Notes: generated from the sequence alone by a model not told the origin. Positions 25,394-46,949 are shown, numbered from the stretch's first letter. The stretch: 64,000 nt of DNA from Centroberyx gerrardi (GCF_048128805.1 NC_136010.1:21603480-21667479); one strand, 5' to 3'. Program-made: numbers and translations.

Positions 25394-27896
25394 TTCCCTC
25401 TTGGTTAGGCCTCAGATTTCAGAGCTGCAGGGATTTCTCTTAGCGGCTACTGCCTGGCTGTGTAGATCAGAAGTTAAACGGCGAAAGCCCTAGGTTACTG
25501 AAGCATGAGGCACTCTGGAGTCTCTGTGGACTTGAGCAGATCAAATGCTATCTCTTTGAAATGTGATGAGGAGGGGTGAATTTCAGTATCCACCATCACA
25601 GTGTTTGAGTTCACTGTGTGCGACTGTAGCTGGATGGTAAAGGCACGACAACATAGGCCCATATTATAGGGCAGTAGTCTTCTCTGAAGTGCTTATCTAA
25701 CGCAGCGTTTCTGGTATCTTTAAGTCGTGTAGCGTTAGCAGTCAAAGAGGGCCTGGCTTTTTCTGGTGTCAGATATTCCTCTCAGTAGGTTTAAGTGAAT
25801 ACAGGAATGTTTCCCCTCCCTTTGGGGTTGACTACCACTTCAATAATATTTGGGTAGCAGAAAAAGAGGATGTTTTTCCTCCTCACGTGACATATGGCTG
25901 ACACATCCCCGGCTGCCGGAGGAACCGAAATCCTTTATTTTGATCATTTCTCTCTGGAAATCTCCTGAAAAGGATTGGAGGGAGAATGGGAAAGAGAGAG
26001 AGAGAGAGAGGGGGGGATCGACTGCGAGTGTGAGGGAGTGAGAACTGGAGAAAAGAAAAGCTAAACCCCTTGAGGATTATCTTTTTCTTCTCCTTCTCTC
26101 TCGCCTCCCTTCCTCCATCCTGCTCTCTCTTCTGCACTTCTTGTTTGAAACACATGACCACAGATCATCAGTCTCAGTTCACATAATGACCATATTTAGA
26201 CGAGAGCATGGAGCAGCGGTAAAGAGTGTGAGAGGGAGAGAGAAAAGGATGTAAGGCCAATGTCGGTGTGTGAGAATGGCTGTGGTGCGACAGCGGTTCC
26301 AGCACTGCAGATCTGAACAATACAGTAGTAAAGCAGCCTGTCTATTCTTAGTCTTTTAATACACCGCAGAGGAACAATTGTAGGGCTTCTGTCACTATCG
26401 ACACAATACAGCGAGCACCCGGAGGTCCCTTCACGGCAGTCACGGTGCTGCGGAGGCCACAGATGCTTCAGATCTCCTCGTTTCTCAGGAGGAGAGATGT
26501 GATTGGATGCGTGTCTTCTCTCTTCTTTATTCATCACAAGTGACATGGGAGCAATTGCGAGTCCTTGGGCCATAAAGCAAGGCATGTTTTTCCACTAAGT
26601 TTCACTCGCTCATCAAGATTGGTCAATAATGTGGCATTTTGTGCCTTCACCTCCTCATAAAAGATTCCCGTTTCAACTGCACTGTGTTTTGTTGTGTAAT
26701 GTCAGCTATTGCATAATCAATTGGTATTTCTTCACTGTTTTGCAACAAACCTGATGAGCTAACTGGAGGAAATTACAGTAATGCCCTCTGTCTGTCTCCC
26801 CTAAGCCATGCTCGTCACACCCAGTCTAGGAAGGTTAGTTGAAGGTCTCGGTAAGCCAGATGACTCCTTTTTCTACAAGTAAGTAGGCATTACACTTTCC
26901 GTGCATTTTTTTTCATTTATTGAGACAGGACAAGGGGGAAGCTTGGAGGGATACAGGAGGCCAGGAGGGCTACATGTGGCTCCAGAGGCGAGGGATTCAA
27001 CCAGTACACCGTCTATGATGTTATTGTTGTATGGGAAATGATTCACACACAGCGGCACAATGAGGCTCTTACTATGTATGACTCGGTTTAGATAGGCTTA
27101 GCTTGGCTGGACTGGACTGAGCTCTGAATTCTCTCTCTCTCTCCGTCTTTCTCTCTCTCTCTCTTTTTTTTTTCAGTGTGGCAGGGGAATTTTTCTATGA
27201 TATGTTTTGATGTGTCCCGCAATGACGTGGCTTCTGCTCCATTTTTAATCACAGTGCTGCCTGTGGAACTGGGAAGTGTTGGGCTCAAGTGTTGCCGTGT
27301 GGGCTTTGAGATAATGTAAGGGATGGAGTGGGTGGAGTCGGTTGCCGTTTAGCTAAAGGAGAAGAGGGAAGATGGACAGAGGGAGTCGCCTATACTGTAG
27401 ATGAATGAAAAAGGGAGGGGGGGGGCATCTAGGTAAAAGGGTTCACAACAAAGTAGAGATGATTCCAGCGTCTCTACTCTTCCAAGTCTCTTAACAGACA
27501 TGCTTCAGTCGGTCTCTCCCTTCCCTGCTTCCCTTAGGAAAAAACAGGATGAGGATCACCTCATCTAAAATGGCCCAGATATTTTCTTGCTGAGCCTCAA
27601 TCCCAAAATAATTTCATGTGTGTCATACTCAGATTAGGAACAGGGGATAACAGAAAATCCATGAACCTGTGGTCGGTGCCAGCGGTGTTTGTTGTTTGGA
27701 AGTCGTAAAAAAATTGAAATTCCTCCGTGAACACGAGGCTTTAAGATGGACCGGCCAGCAGCTCAGCTCTGTGCTCTAATTGAGGCCAGAGATGTCACTG
27801 GATTTTGCAGTCAGTTGTGCTGTTTGGCAAACAAAAGGTAATCTGAACATAGGTTGCTTTTAAGCAGAAATACCAGTGGTGAGAAACACACATACA

Positions 27897-27965
<69 letters not shown>

Positions 27966-27976
27966 ACACACACACA
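27897..27976. repeat. (CT)n(CA)n compound microsatellite
   Basis: A pyrimidine CT run passes directly into a CA run. It produces only spurious Arg-Glu frames on the other strand. Confidence 0.95.
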
Positions 27977-28150
27977 AGCCCACAGTGAAAGGGATAAGGG
28001 CTCACAGCCTCTGATCCTATTATAAAAGCCAAAGCACTGCAGGCTCCTAAGAGGCTGGGAAAATGGGTAAACACTGTGTTTTTTATGGGAATCTCCTGTG
28101 GTATAACCAAAAACATCAAGATGGAAAGAATTTCCCCAGGTGATCTCACT

Positions 28151-28151
28151 C

Positions 28152-28229
<78 letters not shown>
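28151..28229. repeat. (CT)n microsatellite
   Basis: About 78 bases of nearly pure CT repeat ending in a C run. It is one of the longest simple repeats in the window. Confidence 0.96.
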
Positions 28230-28231
<2 letters not shown>

Positions 28232-29397
28232 CCAAATGCTTTCAGGAAGTGACAGACATCCCACATAATTTAGAGAGACGGAGCCTCCTCTAATCTTGCC
28301 TTTCTCTTCATCAGATAAGCATGCAGTGTTCCCTCTGAGTATTTTGGCCAGAAAGTCGGTGTGCAGCTAGCCTACATCTGTGCAGTTTGTTGCTTTGTGG
28401 AATGCTTGGAATCGCCTCCATAGCAACGGCCAGGCCGTGTCTGTGCGGAGCGGTAAATATTGACTTCAACACCTCCCATCCCTGTGTCTGTCCGTGATAG
28501 GAGCACAGGGGGGATCGGTACACACACGCTTTATCCCGAACTCAGCAACGTCCCACCACCGAGGGCGTATGTTTATCTTCAGACCGCCGAAACACGGAGG
28601 AGCTTTCTGGTTCACAGTTTGATGCACACACACTGCACTGGGTAGGCCTAGCTGCGGTACAAAAGAGGTGAAATGCCAACAGCTTGAGTTTACGACATAT
28701 GCTCTCTGCACTGATACTTCATCTCAACTTTGTAATGATTGACTCAATGTGTAACTGAATGGGAAGTGTGGATGGGTGGATGTCATAGGTGGTTTCTGAA
28801 AAAAGTGCGGGGGTAGGGGTGTGTAAACATATCCCAGCAGCCATTTCCTCTGTTCTTGTTTGTGGAAGGAGAAGAGAAACAAGACCATGTTCAACTGCAA
28901 CTGACCTTTGTTAAGTACCAGGAACCGGACCACCTGACTCGGTGCAGGATAAGCGTTACTGATGTTACCTCATCAAACCCTGTGTGCGAGTAACCAGCGA
29001 CCTGTTCTGGGTGCTGTCAGTGGAGATTTGCTACTTTGTGCGCTGTGCTGTTTCCCCACAGCAGATGGATCTGTCGAGACAGGATGAGAGATGTGCTTGA
29101 AGGAACGGTAACGGCAGCAGTAGCGGTTTGACCGGTATATCCAGTCCTGTCGTTTCAGTAACCGTGTTGTTTGCAGGGCCCCAGATGGAATGTCATCACG
29201 GCATTTGGCGAACACGATTAGGGAATAGATGTTGATAATCTGGGCAGAACAAGCAGCGCTGGATTATGCGACGATTGGTGGCTGCTGACGCATGCAGGAG
29301 CCAAAGCCTCCCCACTTTTCCCTGTAGTAATTACACAGAGAGCATTAAGATGAAGGAATACATCCACCAGGCTGACATTAGGATCACATGTACAAAG

Positions 29398-29405
<8 letters not shown>

Positions 29406-29434
<29 letters not shown>
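29406..29434. repeat. (CA)n microsatellite
   Basis: A CA run inside a wider CA-rich stretch that continues to about 29510. Confidence 0.93.
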
Positions 29435-29439
<5 letters not shown>

Positions 29440-31184
29440 TGCAGGCACAGACACACGTGCATGCACTCACTGTACACACACACTCACTCTCTCTCATGCA
29501 CACACACTTGCCGACTTTATGTCTTGCTTCCTTTCCCCTGAGCTAGATCACTTGCTGTTTGCACATTCATTCCTTTTCGAGAGCAACACTATAAAAACCA
29601 GGGAGATTGGAATTTGTCAACATGTTATCAGGTATCCTTAAACCAGGATCACTCCTGTCATATAGTGAATTTACCCTGCCTTGTGCTGCATGCATCCTGC
29701 GTTCACTATGCCTTTGGTTTAGAGAGCTATACAACAGACAGGGCCATGGGAAACAGGTTATGTGATGTCATCGGTCAAGACAAGTATACCTGGTCTGCTG
29801 TTTAACCTTTCAGGATTACAGTGGTAATGTACGCTGTGTTTAAGTTGCGTGCAGCAAATGTGCGATGGAGTTTGTTTGTTCTGTCCTGATTTTAACTTTA
29901 TGAGTACAGCTTGTCCAGCCATCCACCCAGCCTCCTCGAGCCCAAGCATACTCAAGTGACAAACACACACACACACCATTTCAAACGTTTGATGTCTGCT
30001 CATGCAAATGCAATAAAAACAGGATGTTATCTCCCAGCAGTCTGGCACCTGTTGTTCTCCCACTGATGTCAGCTGGAGGGAAAGAGGCCTTGCAGAGGCA
30101 GAGGAGGCCCATGGGGACTAAACGTCAATTTGTCTCTGTTACTCTGCTCTTTGCAGCACAGTGACCACATTCAGGATCATTTCATCTCACTTGGAGATTT
30201 ATTAACCCGGAGAGACCGAGCCATTTCTTTCTTTTGCATTCATGGCCATACGTTACTCAGTTGGTATTTCAGCTTAGTGTGTAAAGCAGGTCAGTTGGCG
30301 TCAGAGAAAAAATGCAGAAGGCTCGCTATACTAATCCCCTCTTCCTTGCCCTCAGTGATCCATCATTAAGCTGTAGGTGAACAGGCATAAATGAAAGGAC
30401 TGTAACACTTGTTATTCCTGTATAATTACAAAATTACAATGTGTTAATACAGCAGTGTAATTGTTGTAATGATAGTGTTATAGCAAAAGCTTAATTTGTG
30501 ACCTTTAACCTATTGCCAGAGGCATGAAAGTGCCTTTTCTTCTAGTGAAGGTAGGTTGTCAGAACATGCCCAATCCTCGTTTTAGACCAAAGACCAACAG
30601 CAACAAGCACCCTGAGGTGGAGGTATGGGGTCTACTGTAGCTGTCATCTCAACGTACAAGTCCAAACTTGCCTCTTCACATAGCAGAGTTTCACTATCTG
30701 TCTCAGTCTCTCTTCTCTGGGTTTGCTTCAGTTTGCTCTCATTAAACCTGCATGCACAACATCTGAATCAAGCTTGCTCAATTTTGATGTTCATGATTGC
30801 TTGATCTTCCCCAAAAGATGAAAAGATCTTTTTTTTTAAATAGACAGAGCGCGCTAAGGGTGTTCAGTACAAAGTCTGTGTTATTGAATTGATGGGGGAG
30901 CGTCCTGATCCTGCCCTGACAAAGACCTGATCAAGGAAGCCTGTTAATAGATGAATGGCACCGCATCCTTTCCATTGTTTCATTATGTGGATACTATTCA
31001 GAGATTATCCTTGTTTTCCTCTCATAAGAAATGAAAAACAAAGCAAAACAGAGAAATGCAGAGTTCAGTGGAAAAAAAACCAACCCCAGCAGCAATATTA
31101 AAAGACTATTCCCATTCAACCAAAGCCCATGAGACTTGAAGGATTTGGAATTCATTGCCAGATCTTGTGCATAATTAAGCAAAT

Positions 31185-31202
31185 CCCCCCCCCCCCCCCC
31201 CC
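31185..31202. repeat. Poly(C) tract
   Basis: About eighteen consecutive C residues. Confidence 0.95.
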
Positions 31203-32144
31203 AAACTCCCTGCCTTGCCCGGGGGATTTTCATGCAGCTCTGCTTCACAGAGAGTAGGTGCTCCTTGGTTACTGTACCTCAGGCCTATTAGGCCCAAAAC
31301 CAGGCTCTCGCTATCACTGGCTAGAGCGAGCCAGACCTCACCGGGTGATCACACACCAGAATGCTTGCGTGCGCACACAGACACGATCCCTCTTGCCCTC
31401 CCGCACAACATGACAGTGTTTCGCCTTCGTGACTCCCTTCATTTCCATATTTCCTGGTGGCTGTTAGAGCAAAGATGAGCTAAAACACGCTAGGGTCTGG
31501 CAGTCCACAAGCCACAGGCCACCTCTCTGTCTTGTGCAAGCCGCCTGCTGTGAGCTGACAAAAGACGCCTTTGTTTGAAACCGAGTGTGAAGAAAGGCCC
31601 CAGACTCCTTAATACTCTGTTTCATGTTTACTCGGTTCAGTCAAGGTTTCTTTCTGGGACTTTTCAGCGCATTTTCTCTGTGTATTAAGCCACTCTTTGT
31701 CAAAGCAACCAAATTCTATTCAGCCTAAAAATCTGTAAGACGTTCAAATGGGTGTCTCTTCCCTTTCCTCCATTTGGCATTGAAACTGTATCATTGATTT
31801 ACTATGTCTGATGCCCTATTATAGGCACAGCTGCTGTTGAGCACTACAAGCATATTGTGTCAGCATAATTCACAGTTATTGAGGCGAGGTTTGTCTGCAT
31901 TAATGTGTTACATAAACACCATCTGAGGCATCTCATTAAGGTGACATCTCTTTAAGTGAAAGTGTCAATTGCGTGGATTTTTACATGATGGAGGCATTGG
32001 GATGGGAGAGGAAGTGTCTCCCCTGCGCTCTGCCTGAAAAGGCTTATTAACCATGCAACCAGTCTGCTGGGGGGAGAGCACAAAAGACACAAAGAGCGGC
32101 TCCCTGTGCCACCAGTCATCTTTGTGTCTGCTCTTGTATGTGAC

Positions 32145-32149
<5 letters not shown>

Positions 32150-32189
<40 letters not shown>
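32150..32189. repeat. (TG)n microsatellite
   Basis: An uninterrupted TG run of about 40 bases. Confidence 0.95.
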
Positions 32190-32191
<2 letters not shown>

Positions 32192-34198
32192 ACCTGTGCA
32201 CACTGTTACTGTTACACACACTTACTGTGACGCGACCCCTTTCTGCAGACATGCCCCCGGGGGAGACATCGACCATCCGTCCCCATTGACCCGTCCTCGC
32301 TCCCCCCCCCTCTCTCCCCTATTGTCTCCCCCACCAATCACCCATTCATGATGCTTGGCAAAAAACGAACTCCCATGTTATTTTCCCTCCCCTTCCTTTC
32401 TCTCCCCTCCACTCTCTCACTCTCCACTCTCTATAAATGTAGATATCTTTCTGTCCCATTTTGTTATTATTTTCTGAACTGCCTCGCTGCTCCTCTGAGA
32501 TGAGCAGGCACACTTGGCCGCTGCACGCATCCAAATCCATAGGAATCTCCTAAGCTGCCTGAAAACACACCAGTAAGCCCCCCCGTCTCCCCTGTGGCCT
32601 CCGCCTCCACTCTCCAGGCAGGCTGCATCCTATATGGTCGACAAGCACCAGCGACAGCTCTCGCTAATTTCCCTCGCATGGTGAGAGATCCGTGTGTCTC
32701 TTTGTGCCATACATTTTCCACCATATGTCACTGCATCGCTCTAACATGCCTGGCTGCCAGCCTGCTAGTGTAGCATGCCATTTGTCTAGGATTAGACACA
32801 CCGCTTGTGAATGAGACTGAACTCATGCAATGACTGACTCCAAAGTTAGATCTAAAGGATTCTAAATAGCAACAGGCTTGAGTAGCCTGACGCTGTCCGC
32901 ATGCACTCTGACCCCCAGACAGTGACCATTTCACTTATTTACTTATCAAATCTGGGGCTTTTCCAGTGTTCTCCACCCCAACTTGGTGTTTTCTGTAAAT
33001 TAGTATTTCCTAGCGAACCTCCCATGGTTCTATCTGTCCATGATGCAGGGGCTTGAGTCCCTAAATTATCCCAGGCTTAGTGTAATGATTTCCCTGCACT
33101 AAGCTGTGATTACAGAGTCCTGAGATACTTCACGTGCCTGAGTGGGCAGGGAGGCTGGAGAAATGACGAGAGATAGAGAACAGCCGCAACAATCCAAAAC
33201 TCTCCTCATGACTTTGAGTGTGTTTTCACCAGGTCTTAGTGTCTTAATTGGGCCTGTTACTGAACACTCCTTCATGTACAATTCTTGATAGCCTCTCAGT
33301 CATCGCTAATTCCTCTTCATTCTGTCCGGCACTACTTCACTGATACTCCTTTACGTCTTCTGTGTTTTGGTTATTACCACATACTTTGAGTCAGCATCAT
33401 GTAAAAATACAAACTATATTAGTTATATACTGGCATGTGTTACGACCGATGTGGAGCATATAGATGGATCCATGGTTGCAGATGATGAGTATTATGAACG
33501 CAGTGCCAACGCTTACCCAGCACTTTTTAGTTCCCACTTTACTGAATGAAGTAATGGATGAATGAATGGGTATGAATAGGGGTTGGGTTGGTGATAGACA
33601 GCTTTTTTTTTTTCTTCTTTTTTTTTGTCTTATTACGTGTGAGCAAAGTCAAAACAAGGACTCTGACACAACAAAGCAAAGGCACTGGAGGTTATTTCTT
33701 CTTAGTGCAGCAGCTTGTTTCTGTGTCAGTATGTATGTGCATCTGTGTATGAGCTTGCACATGTGCATGTGGGCATGTGTGACATGTGCGCCTGTGTGTG
33801 TGCGCACTGCTGGTGGTAGTGTGTGTGTGTGGGGGGGGAGTGTATCTCATATCTGTGTTGAAACTGAGGCGCGGCAGCTGCTAGACCATCCGTAGGGAAG
33901 TATTGGTTTATGTGGTCTACATGACACTGTGTCTCGGTGGGTTTAGAGCTGCGGCCTCCAATCTGTCTCTGGTTTCTGCATCTGGCCTTGTGGCAGTCGG
34001 AGGAATTTCGCCAAAGAATGTGCTGCCATTCTGAGAGAATGACATAAGGAGGCAAGTCCGTTTGACGAAAGATTCAGAAATGTTCTGCACTAGATCTTTA
34101 TCGGTGCTTTGAAACGCAACTTCAACTGTGTTCATTTTTTTGTCCGAGGTCTCACAGGTTGTTTTTTTTCCTCTGTGTCTGTGCAACAGGCCTCGGCC

Positions 34199-41593
<7,395 letters not shown>

Positions 41594-41602
41594 CTGTGTG
41601 TC

Positions 41603-41606
<4 letters not shown>

Positions 41607-41644
<38 letters not shown>

Positions 41645-41658
41645 TGTGTGTGTGTGTG
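41607..41658. repeat. src: (TG)n microsatellite in src 3'UTR
   Basis: A TG run of about 52 bases starting some 13 bases after the stop codon. Confidence 0.95.
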
Positions 41659-44177
41659 CATGTTGCATGTGCAAATCTGAGCATGCATCTGCTTTAGCGT
41701 GCATGGACATGGATGTGTGCGGGTGTGTATGTACAACAGGATCCTGGATACAATCAATGACTCTCGCCTCTCTGGCATCTGGGACTGCCAACGGGATTCA
41801 TCAAACCAATCAACAACATTCAGTACCTGCCTCTTTCTATAGTTACCGTCATTATACTCTCCAACATGTCAGTTCTGAGAGACTATTTTCAAAGGATAGG
41901 ACTAATATATTATTATTTTTTAGGTTGTCATACAGTTTATCTTCTCTTGCTTGTCAGTCAAATTTTTTATCAACGGACTATACAGCCAAGCAGGTTTACC
42001 TACCTTCCTTGTGTTTGTAAGACACACATGACCCATGCATTCCCTATTGCCTGTGTTAATTCATGTGACGTGTGTGGTCTTGTAGTTAGTCAGGTTCAAC
42101 ACTGTGGCTGACTCTGAACCATATGAAAGATTGCATATGGGTGAAACAAGGGAGTCCAGAGGGTGATGGTTGGAGTCATGTCCTGCTGAAAGCACCACTT
42201 CAGGATGTCCACTTCTGTGACACCATTGTTGGGATCCCCATTGAAACTCATGTGGTCAGACTCTGTCTTCCAATTAATGTCCACAGATTGGCTACTTGAG
42301 AAGCAACACTTTGGGACCGTATTTGCCAGGATATCCCGGATATTAGATTTTTAATTAATTGTTGTTATCAGACCTGGATCAACTGGAATATTTTCAGGTG
42401 AATGATTTTACAGTTTGCTTCGTAACCATCCTTGACTGTGCATCATTGCGGTTAGTCGGGATTAATTGGTTTATCGCTGTGACCAACATACAGTACAACA
42501 CAAAGAATAGAGGAGAATACGTCTTTCTCTGTATCTAATGTTTTCTATTTGTGACTTTTCCTGAAAAGAAATGGCTACTGATCACTAACGCTCCTCTCAG
42601 GATGGAGAAGACTAGAATTCTGCTGCAAGTTTTTTTTTGTTTTTTTTTTGTGCCAATGAAATCTCTTTTGTACAGTGCTCTCTTCTACTGTGTAAAAGTG
42701 TATTTTTACTACGCTGAACTTTTCTTACAATGAAGTTTGAGTTGGGTAAGGGGAAGCCCTGAAATTCTACTCAAAGGAAAATCCACTGTTTTCAGATCCT
42801 GCACCTGTGTACAGTACCGGCCGTGGCTCAGCACCATGGTTTAAAGGCATTGATTTGTTTTCAATCATTCAGATTAAAATCAAGTGAATCTTCTTTCATG
42901 TCTCTTTTCAGTCTTGACCTTCATAAATGTGAAGGAGATTTCTGTTTTGATGCATTTGATGATCTTACACTGGAGGTATTGTTATGGTTCTGTTGTCAGT
43001 GTAGATGACAAATGGGCAATGGATAGTGATACTGTGCTAAATATGGCGATGCCTCCCTTCAGCCTGTAGGGGGCAGAGTGCAAAGCCTTCCCAAACATGT
43101 ATAGGAAATGAATTGGCATTTTTAAAATTAACTGTAAATATCCTTAATGCTAATATTTTGTATATATCATCTTTATAATTTATTCCTTTTAAAATATCCC
43201 GATGGTCTATTTTGCTTTCAGCATCATTTTGCCATCCTCTGTATTGTTTATGGTACCTCCTATAGTTATAGGATAAATAACAACTGACATGAATGATATA
43301 AATATATACTATAGCAACACTTTCACATTACAAGTATGTTTTTTTTGTGCACGTATTCCTGTGAAACTTAGCTTGGCTGAGAGGAACTGCTTAGCTGAAA
43401 ACTAGTTCTGTGTCCCCCACCCATCTTTGGAGAGAAAAACATTCCTCTCTTGCTACATACTGATCACCGACCAGCATTACTCCACATTACAATCCAAACC
43501 ATAAATGTTTACATCCTGAAAATCTTCAAATGATTTTGGTGCTGCTTCAGAGGCTGTCATTCCCTTCAACATTCAAACGTTTCTTATTTTCTGTGTGCAG
43601 CTGACCAACATGATGGACGCCACTGCCATCATCTTCTATACTCGCATGATGCTGTACTCTGTATTATGGTACGACCAGCTTCTCTATAGCTTGGATTTCA
43701 TAAACCACTATGGACTGAGATTATAATCCCCCCATTCAGAGGATGGCGTGACTGCCTAGAGGAGAAGGAGTTTGATATCTGTGTAGTGTCTACTTTGTCC
43801 TGTGGACATGGGTTGTGCCATGATGAATGGATTGACTTGTGACTTGGGTGTCTTCAGGTTGTCTGGCGTTGTCCCCTTCTTTTCCTGACCTGTTTCAGTG
43901 AATGTCTATGAGCGAGATCATGGCAAAGGTGCGTCGAAAAAGGTCAAATTCTCTCATATTTTTTATCTGTATGTCGCCTTGCTTAAAGCCAAGGACGTAT
44001 TGTTTCCTGTGGGGTTCTTTGGGTCTCCTTTCTCAGCCTATGCAGATATTTTTTAAATCTGTGATATTCCTATATACTCTTTTCTACTGCATTCAAAGAA
44101 AATTAAAGAATTTTCAGATAAATAGCTCTTTGTTTAAATCCTACTGAATATTGTTAAAATTCAAAGGACAATGTTTG

Positions 44178-44183
44178 AATAAA
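44178..44183 (+). terminator. src: Candidate poly(A) signal AATAAA for src
   Basis: A canonical hexamer in TTTGAATAAAAATTG, followed within 50 bases by a GT/T-rich stretch that could serve as the downstream element. Confidence 0.55.
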
Positions 44184-44200
44184 AATTGTATATTGCCAAC

Positions 44201-45180
44201 TGTATTCTACCATCATTGTCGTTTTTTTGTTTTTTTTTAAACATGATATCAATTATGTTCCCATAAACAGAATCACACACTGAGCTTGGCTGATTAAGAC
44301 ATGGAGTTTGTTTCTAAGGTGTGTCAATATGCCTGTGATAAAAGGTCATGACTTAAGGAAAAGACTCACATTTCACTTTCATTTAAAAAGATATGACATT
44401 TAGCCTAGTAAAGAAGCTCAGTGAGGGGAGACCTTTAACAAATCCTCCCACACACACCTAGTGGCATGAACATATATAACATATGAACATATATACATAA
44501 TACATTTTTACCACAGCAAAACTAGAATGTATCCTATAGGAATATTATAGTGACACCATAGGAGATTAAAAAATACCATTAAGTATGATAAGGTGACTTT
44601 GAACTCTATGCTACAGACACTGAATATTAAAGGAATTTCATAGTGATTTGTGGGGTGAAAATACAATTTTACTGACTTTGCATCAGCTATATTATGACAT
44701 TTTTTGAGGATTAGGCTATTGTATTTTGACACCAAATCCCAATATGCAAAGAAAGTCATTTTAAACATTTATAAACAATAATAACTCAAGCACCTGCAAA
44801 GTGGGCATCCATAACATCGCCTACTGTCATGTAGTGGCAGGTAAACCCACAAGTAGAATACTAATCTAAGTTGTATGAAGATAGGGTAAAATAAAATTAA
44901 AATGAAAAATATAAATGTTTTTTTTATTTATATTGGGGGCTATGATGATCACCGACTGGAGTTGATAGTTTACCCATTTTTTATTCCCCACTACATCACT
45001 GCTGTTCAGCTGATGTGTTCAGGAGCCTCGGTGTATTCAGGTGACCATCGACATGAAGATGATTCGTGCTTCCTTACTGTATGACCGTTGCACGCTGTGA
45101 CGTGATTTGCGACGCCACTAGGCTGCCCCACACCGCGATCCCCCTGTCATATTTTAGTCACAATTTCCTCCTCCGGTAAA
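44201..45180. other. Intergenic region src-mical1
   Basis: About 1 kb of AT-rich DNA with no supported gene, up to the CpG-rich block that probably drives mical1. Confidence 0.6.
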
Positions 45181-45440
45181 CTTCATCATCGCCAACCTGG
45201 GCGTCACGTGAGTCGCGGTGATGGTGCGCTGTCTGTGCATTTTACACAACATTTACCAGAAACTCCCGGAAGAGGCTCCACTTGTATTCAGGCGGTTTGA
45301 ACGTGGTTGGCTGGGCGCAGGTGAGGCTGCAGCTCATTCCCAGTCCGTAAACAAAGAACTAAACAAAACACGGACACGACACGTACGGTTCAATTTCACG
45401 GACACCCGCTCTCGGCACGACTTCAACACTGGTAATGTAA
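45100..45440 (+). promoter_or_regulatory. mical1: Probable mical1 promoter and first-exon region
   Basis: Local CpG density rises here. An E-box inside GGCGTCACGTGAGTCGCG (about 45200-45217) and several candidate donors (CGCAG then GTGAGG at 45321; CACTG then GTAATG at 45431) suggest a TATA-less promoter with a first non-coding exon. The mical1 ATG lies 3 kb downstream directly after an acceptor, so an upstream exon is required. Confidence 0.45.
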
Positions 45441-45974
45441 CCTTAGGACGGACTTCATGATGTGTCACAGCCCGTAGTTCACTTTTAAGAAGATATTGTG
45501 TATCAAGTCTGCGTTTACACTGTACACAGGCAGCCACTTTTTGTGTTTTAAAGTTTGTGGTTGTAAAGGTTGTGCTGCTGCCTGCTGACGAGAATGAATT
45601 CCCTCTATTAACCAAGAATATCCTCTCTGGACGATACATTAATGATGAAATGAATCGCTCATTTGTTGGTGTTAGTGTCATAAAGCTCTAAGCTACATTT
45701 CTGTATCCAAATTCTGTATCAAATTTCATAGCATTGGAGTGTGTTTATAATGTATCTACTAGCACTTGCTACCATTATCCTGTTATGTTGTGACTGCAAC
45801 CTGGTTTGGCACAGCTGGTCACATTCAGTGCCACTTTTTCCTGTTGGGTTCATTCATCAACTTCCTATCATTGTAAGCTTTTACATTTGAGTCTATGTTT
45901 TAATGGGGAAATATAAGCTGTCAATGTCTGCTGCAGTGTGATAAGTTCAGGAAATTACACCTCTGTCTCTCCCC

Positions 45975-45977
<3 letters not shown>

Positions 45978-46036
<59 letters not shown>
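45978..46036. repeat. (CT)n microsatellite
   Basis: A CT run of about 58 bases with one interruption, just upstream of a candidate 5'UTR exon, where it would form part of a long pyrimidine tract. Confidence 0.95.
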
Positions 46037-46077
46037 GTCCTTAACTTTTCCTCTCTCTGCTCTCCAAAACCTGGCAG

Positions 46078-46132
46078 GCCCGAGGTCAGCATGTGATCCG
46101 ACATCCTGATACACACAACATTGCCAGACAAG
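46078..46132 (+). other. mical1: Candidate mical1 5'UTR exon
   Basis: A 55-nt segment with acceptor CCTGGCAG and donor AAG then GTAGGT. It contains an ATG directly followed by TGA (46091-46096). It is placed between the CpG-rich block and the first coding exon, so a spliced leader exon is likely but not proven. Confidence 0.45.
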
Positions 46133-46949
46133 GTAGGTCAATCCAATCCAGTCTGCCGCCTCTGAGGGAAATCAGGTCAATTCACCTTTTAAAGAGTTAA
46201 TCCCTGGTTGCTTCCCTCCACCTCGGGACAGGACTCATCCCGTCCACAGGATTCCTGCTAAGACCTGTTAAATTATGGTGGTTCTTTCTTGGAATTGCTT
46301 AACACCAGTCAGATGATGATGACTGGCTGTGTTTGTGTGTATGGGCGCATGTATTTGTGTCTACCTTTGTCATAGATATATCACTCACATTCAGCATGAC
46401 TTTCCGTCTAAACTAAATTTAACAAAGTCACAGGAGGTAATATTAGCCACGTGAAACTGCTTTTATGCTTATTTTTACCTCTGTCTTCTTTCAAGCTCGT
46501 TAGAATAGAAAAAGGGTTGCACAGAATATAAATGCAGTATCTTGCTGAGAATTAGATGGAGATGTCAAGAACGCTGATCATCAGATTTATTTTTAGTTTG
46601 ACAGTTTGTCTTCGCAGGCCACTGCACACTTGCCAAACATTGGCTCCAATTTGCAGCCTGCTAGGAGACTTTCACCATTGCACAATCTTGATAAAAATTA
46701 CTCATTTCAGGGCGAAGGTAAATCTAGCATGCACTCTACAGATGAGGGTGTTTGCTGCTCTACTAGTGTTATACTAGTGGCCACAGTACTGTTAATAAAT
46801 AGGGATGACACATGTTAAACAGTACAAACTTGGATTTTAATGATTTTTGCAAGAGGTTAGCACATGTCTGCAGAATAGGATCCAATGTATTTTGATGCTT
46901 CTTTGGAGTTGAACTGAAAGACAAGACTTATGTTGGGTCAAAGCTTTGT

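Larger units (their letters stand above)
19279..34189 (+). other. src: src intron 1 (5'UTR intron)
   Basis: A GT-AG intron of about 15 kb with no supported coding exon. It contains many microsatellites, a diverged interspersed repeat around 20300-20450 and a GC-richer block at about 23930-24130 that could be regulatory. Additional alternative 5'UTR exons are possible, as mammalian SRC has more than one promoter, but none could be fixed here. Confidence 0.55.
41594..44200 (+). other. src: src 3'UTR
   Basis: About 2.6 kb from the TAA to just after the AATAAA at 44178. It opens with a (TG)n microsatellite and is otherwise AT-rich with T runs. Mammalian SRC also has a long 3'UTR. The end is inferred from the poly(A) hexamer; an earlier cleavage site is possible. 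Confidence 0.6.

Noticed and set aside
25089..25493. 134-residue + strand frame in src intron 1
   Set aside because: Runs through CA and TA microsatellites and shows no family resemblance.
27860..28264. Arg-Glu repeat frames on the - strand
   Set aside because: Produced only by the (CT)n microsatellites.
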